Assembly: GCA_041391365.1 (NCBI GenBank)
Contig: JAWKOC010000003.1
Location: 186,001 to 250,000 of the forward strand
DNA length: 64,000 nt
Direction of reading: 5' to 3'
Origin: JAGRAX01 sp041391365
Lineage (GTDB): Bacteria; Bdellovibrionota_G; JALEGL01; JAGRMV01
Part shown: one piece after another, positions 17,396-27,379 of the stretch
Layout of the letters: each line of letters starts with the position of its first letter
Position numbering within the stretch: the first letter of the stretch is position 1
The notes under the pieces: generated by a model
Told to the model about the DNA's origin: nothing
What the model saw: only the letters and a program-made list of their open reading frames with translations
Database searches by the model: none
Made by a program: the position numbers and the translations under genes

Positions 17396-19882
17396 CTAGA
17401 AAAGTTTTTTGATTTTGCTCTTGGCGTCTTTGGCTTTGTCGATCACTTTTTCCTGCGTTTTTTCCGGCACAACTTTGTCTAAGGTTTCTTTTCCTTCGGT
17501 TTGCAAGGATTCCTTGGCTTCTTGCTGCGCATTGGATTTGGCTTTGGAAGAAATTTCTCCTTCATTCAACGTCAATTTGGGCGCGCTTTGCTGACCAGCC
17601 ACAGTGAATGGAAGTTGAATGCCTTGTTCAGAGGTCACCAGGGCCAACAATGATTTGGGGATCTTGGTTTGGATTTTTTCTTGGAAACTTTTGGGGAGCA
17701 AAACATCCATGTCCATGTTGGTGGACCCATCAATCGATTGCCAACCATTGATCGCAAAATTCATTCCTTGAGCACTCACATTCACATCTTTGACAAACAG
17801 TTTTCCATTTTCAATCGAAAATTTCTGTTTCCATTGACTGACATCGAGTTTTTGAATGGAAGGAGATTCCAAAAATTTTGATAGAGCTTTCTGAATGGGA
17901 TGTCCTTCCAAACTGGTATTGAGAAACTCCACACTTCCGTTGGATGTAAGACTGGAGAGAATGAGACTATAGTCTGGTTTGAGTTGACCTTTGGAAGCGG
18001 CCACAATGTTGCTGGTTCCATGTACAACATCTTTAAGGCCCGTGATCTTTGAAAGACTTGGTGAAAAACTCAAAATTTCATCCAATTTGATGTTGGAAAA
18101 AGACGTGGACAAATCAAAAGTTGGACCAGATTTTTCCACAAACGTCACCTGCCCATTGGTGGTAAAATCACCGGCAAACATTTGTAGGGAGACGGGAGAA
18201 AACTTAATCAGTCCCCGATCCAAGATCATTTTGCCGTCTACGTTTTTGGCTTGGTTACCATACATACGCAACGTGGAAACCTTAGCAGTGATCACACCAG
18301 AAATGGGCTTGAGCAAAGGATAAAGATCACTGTCCTCGGTTGTTTCTTCTTCCTGAGTTTCCGGAAATAACTCGTCATAGTCGATGACATTGGACGAAAG
18401 CGAAAGATCGAGCGTGAGTTCTGCATCTTTTTCCTCCATCGCATAAGCCATCAAATTGCTCAATTTCCCCTTGGCCGAAAAATCGCTTTTTCCAACCGTG
18501 GCTGAAAATGCGTCGATGGTAAGATCTTTGTTTTTGAGAGTCGTAGTCGCTTTGACCCCAGAAATGGCCGGGTATCCCTCTACATTTCCTGCAACTTGAT
18601 TCATCGTGATGGTTCCACCGATCTGAGGAATGGTATCTGTTGTTTTTCCTTGGGCAGACAATGAAAACTGACTGGTTCCTGTAAGTTTCATCTCAGGAAA
18701 TCCCATGGTTGTGATTTCTTGAAAATCAACGGTTCCTGAAGTCTGAAGATTGTATGCAGCAGCTTGGTCCAAAAGCGAAACATTTCCAGAAAGCTGCACT
18801 TGGCTTTTTGGAGTTTGACATCGAAGCGTTTTGATGGTGACCCATTTTGGAGTTCCCGCAACTTCAATGGCGAGTTCTTTGATGTCGGGATAATTCGGAC
18901 TCTTCAAAGATCCGTCAGAAAGTTTGACCCAAAAATTGGTTTTTTCATTGGGACGACCATCGCTTAGCGCACTGAGTTTGTCTTGAACACGCGCTTTGAT
19001 TTCCAGCGATCCATCCGATGAAAAATCTTTGATTTGAGACACCAATGTGGAAGGCATATAAGATAGAAGATTCTTGATTTTTCCAGGACCCCCCTCCAAC
19101 TCAAGATCAATGAATGGGTCCTCTCCACTTGGACTGAAAACCTCTCCAGAGAGTTTCATCGGAATATCATCGACATAAACCGTGAAATTTTTGATGGACA
19201 ATGTTTCTGGATCAACTTCTCCACGCTGTGGAATGTATCGAAGATCCTTTTCCATGCGAAGGGTCATGCCTCGACCAAGCTCTCCCAATGGGGTTGATGC
19301 AAGAATGGTTTTGATGCTGGTTTGACCTTTGACGGAAATGGTTTGATCCGTGAGAACAGATAGTTGCAAATGTTGATCGAGATTCCTGATGGCATAGAGA
19401 ACCCGGTGATCTTGGTCCAAAACTTCAATGGTTCCATGGATCAAATCAAATTGATCAACATCAAGTTCAAAATCACTGCCAGAAGAAGTTTCGGCTTGAG
19501 TGGGGGTTGACTCCGCCGTTTCGCTGGACGCAGAATCCACCATTCGATAGCGGACCACCGGCGAATCAATGGTGATGTTTTTGATCACCAATTTTTTTTG
19601 GAGCAGAGGAAGAAGTTTGGGGTACACACCCACGTTGTTGAAAGCTACATAATAAGGTGAAACTTGTTTTTCATCTCCAAGAGAAAATGCTTGAATGGAA
19701 ATGCCTGGTGGAAAAAAGGTGAGACCAATTTTACCAATGGAAACGGGTTGCTCAACCGCAGCTGAAATTTGTGTGTAGATGGTTTTGCGTATTTTTTCTT
19801 CTGGAAAAAATGCATAGGCCAACACAGCCGCAAGCGCAACCACTCCAAGCAAACCAAGAGCAACGATTTTTGTTTTTTTCAT
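17396..19882 (-). CDS. AsmA-family protein
   Basis: 828 residues. An N-terminal membrane segment (about 7-25) is followed by the typical AsmA start: YTQISAAVEQPVSIGKIGLTFFPPGISIQAFSLGDE. The body is a long series of amphipathic beta strands with recurring DGSLEIKARV and FSAKGKLSNL patterns. The C-terminal AsmA-like region comes near residues 600-790 (FDLSTSFSNIKLDEIL, SIENGKLFVKDVNVSAQGMNFAINGWQSIDGSTNMDMDV is split here by ordinary variation). AsmA-like proteins form periplasmic grooves implicated in lipid transfer between membranes. The C-terminus (about 780-828) is Lys/Glu-rich and probably helical. It precedes a lipoprotein gene by 12 bp. Confidence 0.88.
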   Translation of the reverse strand: MKKTKIVALGLLGVVALAAVLAYAFFPEEKIRKTIYTQISAAVEQPVSIGKIGLTFFPPGISIQAFSLGDEKQVSPYYVAFNNVGVYPKLLPLLQKKLVIKNITIDSPVVRYRMVDSASSETAESTPTQAETSSGSDFELDVDQFDLIHGTIEVLDQDHRVLYAIRNLDQHLQLSVLTDQTISVKGQTSIKTILASTPLGELGRGMTLRMEKDLRYIPQRGEVDPETLSIKNFTVYVDDIPMKLSGEVFSPSGEDPFIDLELEGGPGKIKNLLSYMPSTLVSQIKDFSSDGSLEIKARVQDKLSALSDGRPNEKTNFWVKLSDGSLKSPNYPDIKELAIEVAGTPKWVTIKTLRCQTPKSQVQLSGNVSLLDQAAAYNLQTSGTVDFQEITTMGFPEMKLTGTSQFSLSAQGKTTDTIPQIGGTITMNQVAGNVEGYPAISGVKATTTLKNKDLTIDAFSATVGKSDFSAKGKLSNLMAYAMEEKDAELTLDLSLSSNVIDYDELFPETQEEETTEDSDLYPLLKPISGVITAKVSTLRMYGNQAKNVDGKMILDRGLIKFSPVSLQMFAGDFTTNGQVTFVEKSGPTFDLSTSFSNIKLDEILSFSPSLSKITGLKDVVHGTSNIVAASKGQLKPDYSLILSSLTSNGSVEFLNTSLEGHPIQKALSKFLESPSIQKLDVSQWKQKFSIENGKLFVKDVNVSAQGMNFAINGWQSIDGSTNMDMDVLLPKSFQEKIQTKIPKSLLALVTSEQGIQLPFTVAGQQSAPKLTLNEGEISSKAKSNAQQEAKESLQTEGKETLDKVVPEKTQEKVIDKAKDAKSKIKKLF

Positions 19883-19996
19883 CGCTCAAAACATATCGCA
19901 GATGAGGGAATCTGCAACTTATTGGATCGCTATCCGGAACCAATGCTGGATTTGATGAGGTCTGTCATGTTGCAAACGCAACACGTGAAGAAAATA

Positions 19997-20686
19997 TTAT
20001 TGTCGGGAGCCGTAGGTGCCTGTTCCCACAATCGCCCCGCCAGGAGACATGCCTTGATACACCGACCCTGTTGGATTGGGGATGCTCTGCCCTGCCGTGG
20101 CCGCACCTTGGATCTGGCCTCCATAAACGATGGTGGTCACTCCTTGAGGATTTTGACCATAGGGATAGGTCCCCGTAGGACAATTGCCGAGCATGGGATT
20201 GGCGGCAGCATTGCCCATCTGAGCGGCCTTGGCTTTTGCTCTGGCTTCGATTTGCGCGATTTTCACGTCAACCAAAGGCTTGTAGTTTCGATCATAATAT
20301 TGAGTCGCTCGATCGGCCACCACATACCCCAATCGTTGTCCCAACGTGCCTTTGTCAGAGGTAAAAAGCCAAAACACATCTCGAGCCACGGTAAAGCCCT
20401 GATACAGACGATAGGCATTGTTGATGCTGCTCATGGAGTTTTGATACATCGACGCGTAGTTGGGGTCATAGTTGGCCTGATCCCAGCCACCCACCCCCGG
20501 ATCATAGGCACCGTGTACGGTGTATTGTCCACCGGTCTGCGTGGTCCATGGAGTCCCCGTCACCACCACGGTCGGGATGTCAGCCTGCGCCAATTCAAAG
20601 CCACTAAGCGTCATAAATGTCCCCAAAACACCCAAAAAAACCGCTAAGCCTTTGAAAATACTTAAAACAAGTCGCATATTCCCCAT
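19997..20686 (-). CDS. Exported protein, unknown function
   Basis: 229 residues, not recognised. A signal peptide (about 1-35, LVLSIFKGLAVFLGVLGTFMTL...AQAD) indicates export. The mature part is rich in Gly, Tyr, Asn and Gln, especially the C-terminal 70 residues (PTGTYPYGQNPQGVTT), with a central helical segment (about 130-155) containing EARAKAKAAQM. Only one cysteine is present after the signal peptide. The ATG at 20686 or the one three codons later at 20677 could be the start. It lies 114 bp upstream of the AsmA-family gene on the same strand. Confidence 0.72.
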   Translation of the reverse strand: MGNMRLVLSIFKGLAVFLGVLGTFMTLSGFELAQADIPTVVVTGTPWTTQTGGQYTVHGAYDPGVGGWDQANYDPNYASMYQNSMSSINNAYRLYQGFTVARDVFWLFTSDKGTLGQRLGYVVADRATQYYDRNYKPLVDVKIAQIEARAKAKAAQMGNAAANPMLGNCPTGTYPYGQNPQGVTTIVYGGQIQGAATAGQSIPNPTGSVYQGMSPGGAIVGTGTYGSRQ

Positions 20687-20902
20687 TATAACGCAAGATC
20701 TGGGCCAAGCCCACGGGAAAAATACAAGAGTACAGGCGGCATCTTTGCTAACGAGGGTGATATATATATTGTCACTTTCATGTTAACTGACGTTTATATT
20801 TCCAAGTTACTGTAATGATAAGATAAAAAATCACCTTTAACCCTAGACTACCTACGTGATATCATTAACTTTTCTAGAAGGGATACAAAAAGCCGCTCAA
20901 TC

Positions 20903-23644
20903 ATGAAATCGATGACAGTTGCAGCCGTATTGTTTTTTTTGTCTGGGGTTGTACCCTCAGCTTTCGGACTTGAGCCCATTCGTTTTTCTTTTGATTCAGA
21001 CAGCACGCTCTCACCCAGGGAAAGGGCTTTTTTTGACCTGTATCTTGTCAAAACCTTTACCGCCGCCAAAATAGAAATCAGCAAACCCATTGTGATCAAA
21101 ACACACAAAGCGACCAACCTCAATGAAGTTGAGATCACACGATGTTTTTTGAAAGACTCCCTCTGCCTGGGCTTTGGACCTTTCATTACAATCTCCATGG
21201 CAGAAGGTTTTGGGAATCAAGCCCTTGGAGGCGATAAAAATCCAAAGGACCAGGCCTTCAATCTAGAGATGAAAATCTTGCAGTATCTTTTGAGCCAAAA
21301 CGAATGGGAGAATCTTATTTTCTCACAGTTTTTTGTTCGTACCTTTTTGCAAGGCAATCAAGGTCATGTTCAAGCTCTGCACATGAGCCCTGTCGAACAA
21401 CAAGTCACATACAAAACGTTGTCCATTCTTTCTCGCAGTCACAAAATCAAGCACGCACTCTCAGAAAATCGATTGCATGGAATATATATGTCTGCCTCTC
21501 GAAAAATGGGAGTAGGAAATAGCGGTGTACATAGCCTTGCTGACTACAACCCAGAACATCGCCATGTTACTGTATGGAACCATATCAACAATCCAACGGT
21601 ATGGCGCAGTACTTTGTTTCATGAATTGGGCCACTGGGTGGACCATGAAGTTCTAACAAAAGAAGATCAAGAAGCGTTTAAGGATCTATCCCAAAAGAAA
21701 TGTCCCAAAAGTAGCTCTTACGCCACCGTCGATGACGGTGAAGATTTCGCCGAAGCCTTTGAACATTATTTTTCAAATCCTGAAGAACTATTTAGAACTT
21801 GTCCAGCGAGAGCTTCATTTTTCTATGAAACCTTGGGAATCGGATTGATCAAAACTCCAAAGATCGATTCTTTGGCTCTAAGCTTTGACAACGGGATATT
21901 CTTTCCTCATATATTGGAACTGTATTCGATCAAGCTGGTACCTGAAAAGACTAAGGCCATTCCCAGCTCATTTGCCACGTTGGTTCAATATCGAATTGAC
22001 TTTTTGAAAAATGAGAGTCAGCGTGACGCCCAATACATTAACGAGATGCCACAGCCCTGGAAAAATATGGCTATGTTTGCACGGCAGCAGTTTTCGAAAT
22101 TCTCAGAAGGAAAATCACCACCGAATCTTGATTGGTATGAGGACCAGCCTGAGATATCTCGTGTACTGAAAGTTATTTTCGATCAATACTCCAATCAGGT
22201 CCGAGAGATTTTTTATGAAGAGAACATTCCTACAGAAACTCTTCGAAAAAAACTTGGCGTCTATGAATCTGATGAATCTGACACTCTGATCAGCTTTTTG
22301 AAAGTCAATCGTTTCATAGAATCGATTGATCGATTCCCTTTGTATGATTTTCACTCCGTATCTTCTAACGGTGTACTGGCTGGGACTCATGTAAATCATT
22401 TTTCAGCGGAGGTTACCCTCGAAAAAAACATCGGACCAGATAAAAAAACCGTAAATTACCTTAAAGATCTTGAAATTGGATTGGACAGCGAGTCAGACCA
22501 TCAAAACCCTAAACCCCTGGCAGAGAGCTACGACAACCAAGATCATTCGATTCAAGACAACAACATCAAACAAAAAATCAAGACAAGGGATTTCACCAAA
22601 AGATGGTTTCATCATCTTCCGTACAAGCCTACTTTTCTGGCGTATCGAGATCGATTCAATCGATACAAATCACTAGACGTTCCTAACTACTTTGACAAAG
22701 ATTATGCCAACCATATTTCTGATTTTTTTGAAAATCCCAAGGACATGCGATCAAAGCCACCTTTTACCAAAACGCCACACCCCAAATGTCCCGATCCTGT
22801 TGCATTTTCTGTGGACAAACATGTTGACCTTGCGCGTATACAAACTACATACAAAACAGAAACTCTAGACTTAACCATCCCAATCGACAGAAACATTCTT
22901 ACAGCCCTTCCTGGCTTACAATTTGGAACCGACATTTACATTCATTGGAGGCCAGACAAATCGGGTGGATGTCAATCTGAAGATCACTCTGGCTTTTATT
23001 CAAAAGTCCAGACCATCGGATATGGACAGTCCAGCAAAGACCCTGTTGTGCTTTTCATTTCTTCCAAAGTTCCCTATGTAGCAGGAAACTGTAAAATGAA
23101 GATTGTTGGAGTCACGCTGTTTCTTGACTACGAACCACCATGCACCGGAGAAAAGTCCTATCAATTTTACATTCCCTTGGAGACAAAAAATCTTTTGGTC
23201 ACCCCTACGGCAGTCAAAGAATCCAAAAACAACGTCATTGAATCCGATTTTAATCTCAAATTTGTACCAGGTGAAGACCCCACTGATCTGGTATCCCAGC
23301 ATGGACAAATTTCTATCCATCTAAAGGAGCCTATAAACATAGTTGGAAATTTTTCAGCCTACGATGGATGGATGACACTTGAATCGATGCTATCTACAGA
23401 AATGTTAGACTCTCCTGCGGACAATTTTGAACAAGAAAGAATGATTTCACTGGTAGAAGTCATAGACCACGATGATGGCACACAAACACTTGTATTTAAA
23501 ACCGTTGAAACTTTTCAAATCATGACATCCGATTACTATGCAAAAGACATCTATCTAAACCTTCGTGGTCAAAAAATATGGATTGAGAACCAAAACATTC
23601 ACATTCGAGAGAACCAGACCGATGGATTAAAAAAAGGCGGCTAA
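20903..23644 (+). CDS. Secreted zinc metalloprotease, lethal-factor-like site
   Basis: 913 residues. Residues 1-22 are a signal peptide (AVLFFLSGVVPSAFG). The zinc site HELGH is at 240-244, and a second element GEDFAEAF at 279-286 fits the third ligand Glu280, as in the E-F-F-A-E element of anthrax lethal factor-like and Pro-Pro endopeptidases. A cysteine pair (263, 295 region) brackets this site. The remaining ~600 residues are unrecognised. They are charged and contain a Cys-bearing beta-rich C-terminal region from about 620 (FSVDKHVDLARIQ onward). The size is far beyond a minimal ATLF-type domain, suggesting extra binding modules. It is flanked by unrelated genes and transcribed alone. Substrate unknown. 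Confidence 0.78.
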   Translation: MKSMTVAAVLFFLSGVVPSAFGLEPIRFSFDSDSTLSPRERAFFDLYLVKTFTAAKIEISKPIVIKTHKATNLNEVEITRCFLKDSLCLGFGPFITISMAEGFGNQALGGDKNPKDQAFNLEMKILQYLLSQNEWENLIFSQFFVRTFLQGNQGHVQALHMSPVEQQVTYKTLSILSRSHKIKHALSENRLHGIYMSASRKMGVGNSGVHSLADYNPEHRHVTVWNHINNPTVWRSTLFHELGHWVDHEVLTKEDQEAFKDLSQKKCPKSSSYATVDDGEDFAEAFEHYFSNPEELFRTCPARASFFYETLGIGLIKTPKIDSLALSFDNGIFFPHILELYSIKLVPEKTKAIPSSFATLVQYRIDFLKNESQRDAQYINEMPQPWKNMAMFARQQFSKFSEGKSPPNLDWYEDQPEISRVLKVIFDQYSNQVREIFYEENIPTETLRKKLGVYESDESDTLISFLKVNRFIESIDRFPLYDFHSVSSNGVLAGTHVNHFSAEVTLEKNIGPDKKTVNYLKDLEIGLDSESDHQNPKPLAESYDNQDHSIQDNNIKQKIKTRDFTKRWFHHLPYKPTFLAYRDRFNRYKSLDVPNYFDKDYANHISDFFENPKDMRSKPPFTKTPHPKCPDPVAFSVDKHVDLARIQTTYKTETLDLTIPIDRNILTALPGLQFGTDIYIHWRPDKSGGCQSEDHSGFYSKVQTIGYGQSSKDPVVLFISSKVPYVAGNCKMKIVGVTLFLDYEPPCTGEKSYQFYIPLETKNLLVTPTAVKESKNNVIESDFNLKFVPGEDPTDLVSQHGQISIHLKEPINIVGNFSAYDGWMTLESMLSTEMLDSPADNFEQERMISLVEVIDHDDGTQTLVFKTVETFQIMTSDYYAKDIYLNLRGQKIWIENQNIHIRENQTDGLKKGG

Positions 23645-23707
23645 ATCGAAGATCCAGGATTTGACCTTTGTACAAAAACCAAACGTCAAGCAAGGGTTGA
23701 GAATTTT

Positions 23708-25300
23708 TTATGGTTGGTAGGTGCCGAAGATGGATTTGAGGGCGGAGGAGATTTCTCCCAGTGTGGCGTGAGCTTGAACGGCTGTGAGAATATGAGGGAT
23801 TACATTTTCTTTTGGATTTTCTGCAGCACTTTGAATGTTTTGCAAAGCTTGATCTACCTGCGTTTGATTTCGATTTTTTCGAAAACGAGCCAAGTTTTCG
23901 CGTTGTGCTTTTTCCAATGCGGGATTGATTTTCAAAATGGCGGGTGGGCTGACTTGGTTTTCGACCTGTGCATTCACACCGATGATTTTTCTTTCCTGAC
24001 GTTCAATTTGTTGCTGATATTCATAGGCACGATCCGCAATGGCTTGTTGAAAATAGTGTTTCTCGATGGCTACCACACTTCCACCCATGTTTTGGATGTG
24101 CTCGATTTCTTTCCATGCATTTTTCACCAAACGATGGGTTTCGTTTTCAATGGTATAACTCCCTGCAAGTGGATCCACCGTGCTTGCCACACCTGATTCT
24201 TGTGCAAGAATTTGCTGCGTACGGAGTGCAATTTTGGCGGATTCATCGGTGGGAAGTCCCAAAGCCTCGTCTCTTGAATTGGTGTGCAAGCTCTGTGTTC
24301 CCCCAAGCACCGCAGCCAAGGCTTGTAGGGTTACACGAACAATGTTGTTGTTGCTTTGTTGTGCAGTGAGTGTGGATCCTGCCGTTTGCGTGTGAAACCG
24401 AAGAAGTTGCGCGGCCGATGATGAGGATGAAAACATGTTGATGGCAATGTCGGCCCAAAGTTTTCTGGCAGCTCGATATTTGGAAATTTCTTCGAGAAAA
24501 TCATTGTGCCCATTGAAAAAAAACGAAAGTCTTGGCGCAAAATCATCAAAAGCCATGCCACGATCCACACAAGCTTTTGCATAAGTGATTGCATTGGAAA
24601 ACGTAAAGGCTAGTTCTTGTGTGGCATCGCTTCCCGCTTCTCGGATGTGATATCCCGAAATGGAGATGGGATTGAACGAAGGAACCTGTTGATTGCAGTA
24701 TTCAATGATGTCGCATACCAATCTCAAAGAAGGTGCCGCAGGATAAATATAAGTTCCACGAGCAATGTATTCTTTCAAAATATCATTTTGCAATGTCCCT
24801 CGAAGGGCAGCAAAGGATACGCCTTGCTTTTGTGCGACCGCCAGATAAAAACAAAGCAAAATACTTGCGGTTGAATTGATCGTCATGGAGGTTGAGACTT
24901 GATCTAGTGGAATGTGATCAAAAAGTTTTTCCATGTCTTCCAAACTGGAAATGGAAACACCCACTCGACCCACTTCACCCTGCGCCATGGGATCATCCGC
25001 ATCGAGTCCCATTTGCGTCGGCAAATCAAATGCCGTGGAAAGTCCGGTTTGCCCTGCCTCCAAAAGCATGCGAAATCTTTCGTTGGTTTGCGAAGCATCT
25101 CCGAATCCGGAGTATTGTCTCATCGTCCACAGACGCCCTCGATACATGGTGGGTTGAACCCCTCGAACATAGGGATACTGGGCTGGGAATCCTACATCGT
25201 CTGCAAAAGAAAAATCGTCTCTTTGAACATCGACCAAGGATTTTTCGGTTCCGTCGGAACGTTTGGTCAAAAATGAATCATGGATTTTTTGTTTACTCAT
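23708..25300 (-). CDS. Methylmalonyl-CoA mutase, catalytic (N-terminal) subunit
   Basis: 530 residues forming the CoA-binding TIM-barrel part of acyl-CoA mutases: RLWTMRQYSGFGDASQTNERF, GLSTAFDLPTQMGLD, STSMTINSTA, FNPISISGYHIREAGSDA and HTNSRDEALGLPTDESA. The tyrosine in TMRQY is typical of methylmalonyl- rather than isobutyryl-CoA mutases (family knowledge, not proof). The ~130-residue cobalamin-binding domain is absent, so a separate B12 subunit must be encoded elsewhere. The ATG at 25300 is used; a TTG two codons upstream is possible. It overlaps the biotin-carrier gene by 8 bp, placing it in a propionyl-CoA to succinyl-CoA pathway with the carboxylase genes. Confidence 0.92.
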   Translation of the reverse strand: MSKQKIHDSFLTKRSDGTEKSLVDVQRDDFSFADDVGFPAQYPYVRGVQPTMYRGRLWTMRQYSGFGDASQTNERFRMLLEAGQTGLSTAFDLPTQMGLDADDPMAQGEVGRVGVSISSLEDMEKLFDHIPLDQVSTSMTINSTASILLCFYLAVAQKQGVSFAALRGTLQNDILKEYIARGTYIYPAAPSLRLVCDIIEYCNQQVPSFNPISISGYHIREAGSDATQELAFTFSNAITYAKACVDRGMAFDDFAPRLSFFFNGHNDFLEEISKYRAARKLWADIAINMFSSSSSAAQLLRFHTQTAGSTLTAQQSNNNIVRVTLQALAAVLGGTQSLHTNSRDEALGLPTDESAKIALRTQQILAQESGVASTVDPLAGSYTIENETHRLVKNAWKEIEHIQNMGGSVVAIEKHYFQQAIADRAYEYQQQIERQERKIIGVNAQVENQVSPPAILKINPALEKAQRENLARFRKNRNQTQVDQALQNIQSAAENPKENVIPHILTAVQAHATLGEISSALKSIFGTYQP

Positions 25301-25808
25301 GGTCAATCCATATCAATGCTTGTCCTGCATCCACAGAGTCTTGTGGGCGAACCGATATTTTTTTCACCACACCCGCGCAAGGAGCTTTGACTTCGTTCTC
25401 CATTTTCATGGCTTCCAAAATCAACAGGGATTGCCCTTGCACAATGGTTTGATTCAGTTGAACCAAAACCTGTACAACTCTCCCAGGCATCACAGCACGA
25501 ACATCTCCAGCATCCGCTGCTGCTCCAGATCCCGAAGAAGAAAGCGCATAGGGATCTTTCCATAGAATTTCAATTTCCTTTTCAGGAAGTCGTATGTATT
25601 TTTTTTCCTGCCTGGTAAAAAATACGCTCGCTCGAATCCATGTGCTTCCATCAAAAAGCCATAGTTGATCGTTTTGTTTTTTGTAAGGGAATGCAAAACG
25701 TTGATCCTCAACATCGACCAAAACTTGCTTTCGCTCATCATCGATGGAAATTGAAATTTCTTTTTGTAGGTAAGTTTGTTTCACCAGTCGATCCCCGATG
25801 TCCACCAC
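25293..25808 (-). CDS. Biotin carrier part of acyl-CoA carboxylase alpha
   Basis: 171 residues. The C-terminal ~75 residues are a biotinyl domain with biotin lysine K135 in LEAMKMENEV and a typical half-turn ending GQALIWI. The N-terminal ~90 residues are beta-rich and match the BT/linker region that lies between biotin carboxylase and carrier in alpha subunits of propionyl- and methylcrotonyl-CoA carboxylases. It starts with GTG at 25808 inside the 3' end of the biotin-carboxylase gene (28-bp overlap, different frame). A single -1 shift at the G4 tract (forward 25793-25796) would join both into one alpha subunit of about 660 residues, the usual size. It is either a split gene or the second half of a frameshifted one. 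Confidence 0.85.
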   Translation of the reverse strand: MVDIGDRLVKQTYLQKEISISIDDERKQVLVDVEDQRFAFPYKKQNDQLWLFDGSTWIRASVFFTRQEKKYIRLPEKEIEILWKDPYALSSSGSGAAADAGDVRAVMPGRVVQVLVQLNQTIVQGQSLLILEAMKMENEVKAPCAGVVKKISVRPQDSVDAGQALIWIDHE

Positions 25809-27259
25809 AGAGAAGGGCCTTTGTCATCTGTTTTGGATGACGACTGAGCATGATTTTGAGAAAGAGCGGCCGTCGCAAATGCCAAGGCGATGTCTTTGGC
25901 ATTGTGGGAACCTGATTCATCCAAAAGTTTTTCTTTTTCAATGAAATTGGTGGTGGGGGCTTGCGTTGCGAATGCCGGGGTGGTGAATGTTTTGAGCAAA
26001 AAATCTCGATTGCTCATCACGCCTTCGATGTGAAATTCGTGCAGTGCCTGAATCATTCTTTCGATCGCTTTGTCCCTTGTGGGGCCCCATGTAGAAATCT
26101 TTGCAATCATTGGATCATAAAACAATGAGATCTCACTCCCCTTTTCGATGTGACTGTCCACACGAACAAAAGGGCCGCTGGGCCATTTCAGTTGCGTGAT
26201 CTTTCCAGGACTTGGGGCAAATTGCGCTTTGCAATCTTCTGCATAGATTCTTGCCTCGATGGAATGTCCCTGACATTGGCTCTCCAAAGATAGGACTTCG
26301 TTTTCGGCCGCCCGAATTTGCAATTCCACCAAATCGAGGCCTGTTACCCATTCGGTCACAGGATGCTCTACTTGGAGTCGTGTGTTCATTTCCAAAAAAT
26401 AAAATTGCTGCTGTTGATCCACCAAAAATTCCAGGGTGCCTGCCCCTCGATAATCCACAGTGTTGCACAACTGAATGGATACCTCTTTCATTTTTTCTTT
26501 GGTGGCGTCGGACAAAAAAGGTGCCGGTGCTTCTTCGATGATCTTTTGATGGCGCCGCTGTATGGAACAATCTCGATCAAAAAAAGTTGCAACATTGCCG
26601 TGGTGGTCGGCAAACACTTGAATCTCCACATGCCGAGGGGAAAGAAGATATTTTTCCAGATACACTCCCCCGTCGCCAAAAGCTTTCAAGGCTTCCGATC
26701 TAGCCATCTCAAAGGCAGAAGCAAACTCAGAGGCTTGATGGACCACTCGCATGCCTTTTCCACCTCCGCCGGCTTTGGCTTTGATGAGTACTGGAAACCC
26801 AATTTCGGCAGCTTTTTGTTCTGCTTTTTTTGGATCATCGATTTGCTGGGTTCCGGGAATCATGGGAACCCTGGCTTGCGCGGCGAGCGCTCTTGCACTG
26901 ACTTTGTCTCCCATGTCGGAAATGGTTTTGGGACTGGGTCCGATGAAGACAATTCCTTTTTCGGTCAGGGCCTGGGCAAAAGCTGCATTTTCAGACAAAA
27001 ACCCATAACCTGGATGGACACCCCAACACTGATGCTTGACCGCTAGATCTACGATTTGCTGAGCTCTCAAATAACTTTCGGTCGATGGGGCTGGCCCAAC
27101 ACACACCGATTCATCTGCCAGTGTGACGTGCGGATGAAATTGATCAACGTCCGAATAAACACTAAGCACCCGATATCCCATACTTTTTGCGGTTCGCAAA
27201 ATGCGCAAGGCGATTTCACCTCGATTGGCAATCAAAATCTTTTTGGGCGTGTTTTTCAA
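25781..27259 (-). CDS. Biotin carboxylase part of acyl-CoA carboxylase alpha
   Basis: About 492 residues from the TTG at 27259, which puts the conserved KKILIANRGEIALRI at residue 5 as in homologues. No ATG is available upstream, and starts further up (27286 GTG, 27367 TTG) add non-conserved sequence. ATP-grasp elements are clear: GYGFLSENAAFA, FIGPSPKTISDMGDK, VLIKAKAGGGGKGMRVV, LEKYLLSPRHVEIQVFAD, DCSIQRRHQKIIEEAPAP, EMNTRLQVEHPVTEWVTG and EARIYAEDC. It carboxylates biotin using ATP and bicarbonate. After the catalytic domain it runs into the linker and ends at WTSGIDW just where the carrier reading frame takes over. Probable substrate propionyl-CoA, judged by the neighbouring mutase. Confidence 0.92.
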   Translation of the reverse strand: MKNTPKKILIANRGEIALRILRTAKSMGYRVLSVYSDVDQFHPHVTLADESVCVGPAPSTESYLRAQQIVDLAVKHQCWGVHPGYGFLSENAAFAQALTEKGIVFIGPSPKTISDMGDKVSARALAAQARVPMIPGTQQIDDPKKAEQKAAEIGFPVLIKAKAGGGGKGMRVVHQASEFASAFEMARSEALKAFGDGGVYLEKYLLSPRHVEIQVFADHHGNVATFFDRDCSIQRRHQKIIEEAPAPFLSDATKEKMKEVSIQLCNTVDYRGAGTLEFLVDQQQQFYFLEMNTRLQVEHPVTEWVTGLDLVELQIRAAENEVLSLESQCQGHSIEARIYAEDCKAQFAPSPGKITQLKWPSGPFVRVDSHIEKGSEISLFYDPMIAKISTWGPTRDKAIERMIQALHEFHIEGVMSNRDFLLKTFTTPAFATQAPTTNFIEKEKLLDESGSHNAKDIALAFATAALSQNHAQSSSKTDDKGPSLWWTSGIDW

Positions 27260-27379
27260 AATCGCTGGGCACGATAACCGATCCACGGCAAAGAAACCAG
27301 ATCTTTGTCTTGATTTTGGTCCCTGTTTTTTCGTACATTCATGCGTATCGTCAACAGGGGAAACCAAGGGAGGTTGGAC

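Noticed and set aside
20769..20800. TTGTCA ... TATATT promoter for the metalloprotease
   Set aside because: The spacer would be 20 bases, too long for a normal sigma-70 promoter, so it was not listed.
23645..23707. Terminator between the metalloprotease and the mutase
   Set aside because: No convincing hairpin was found in this 63-base convergent gap.
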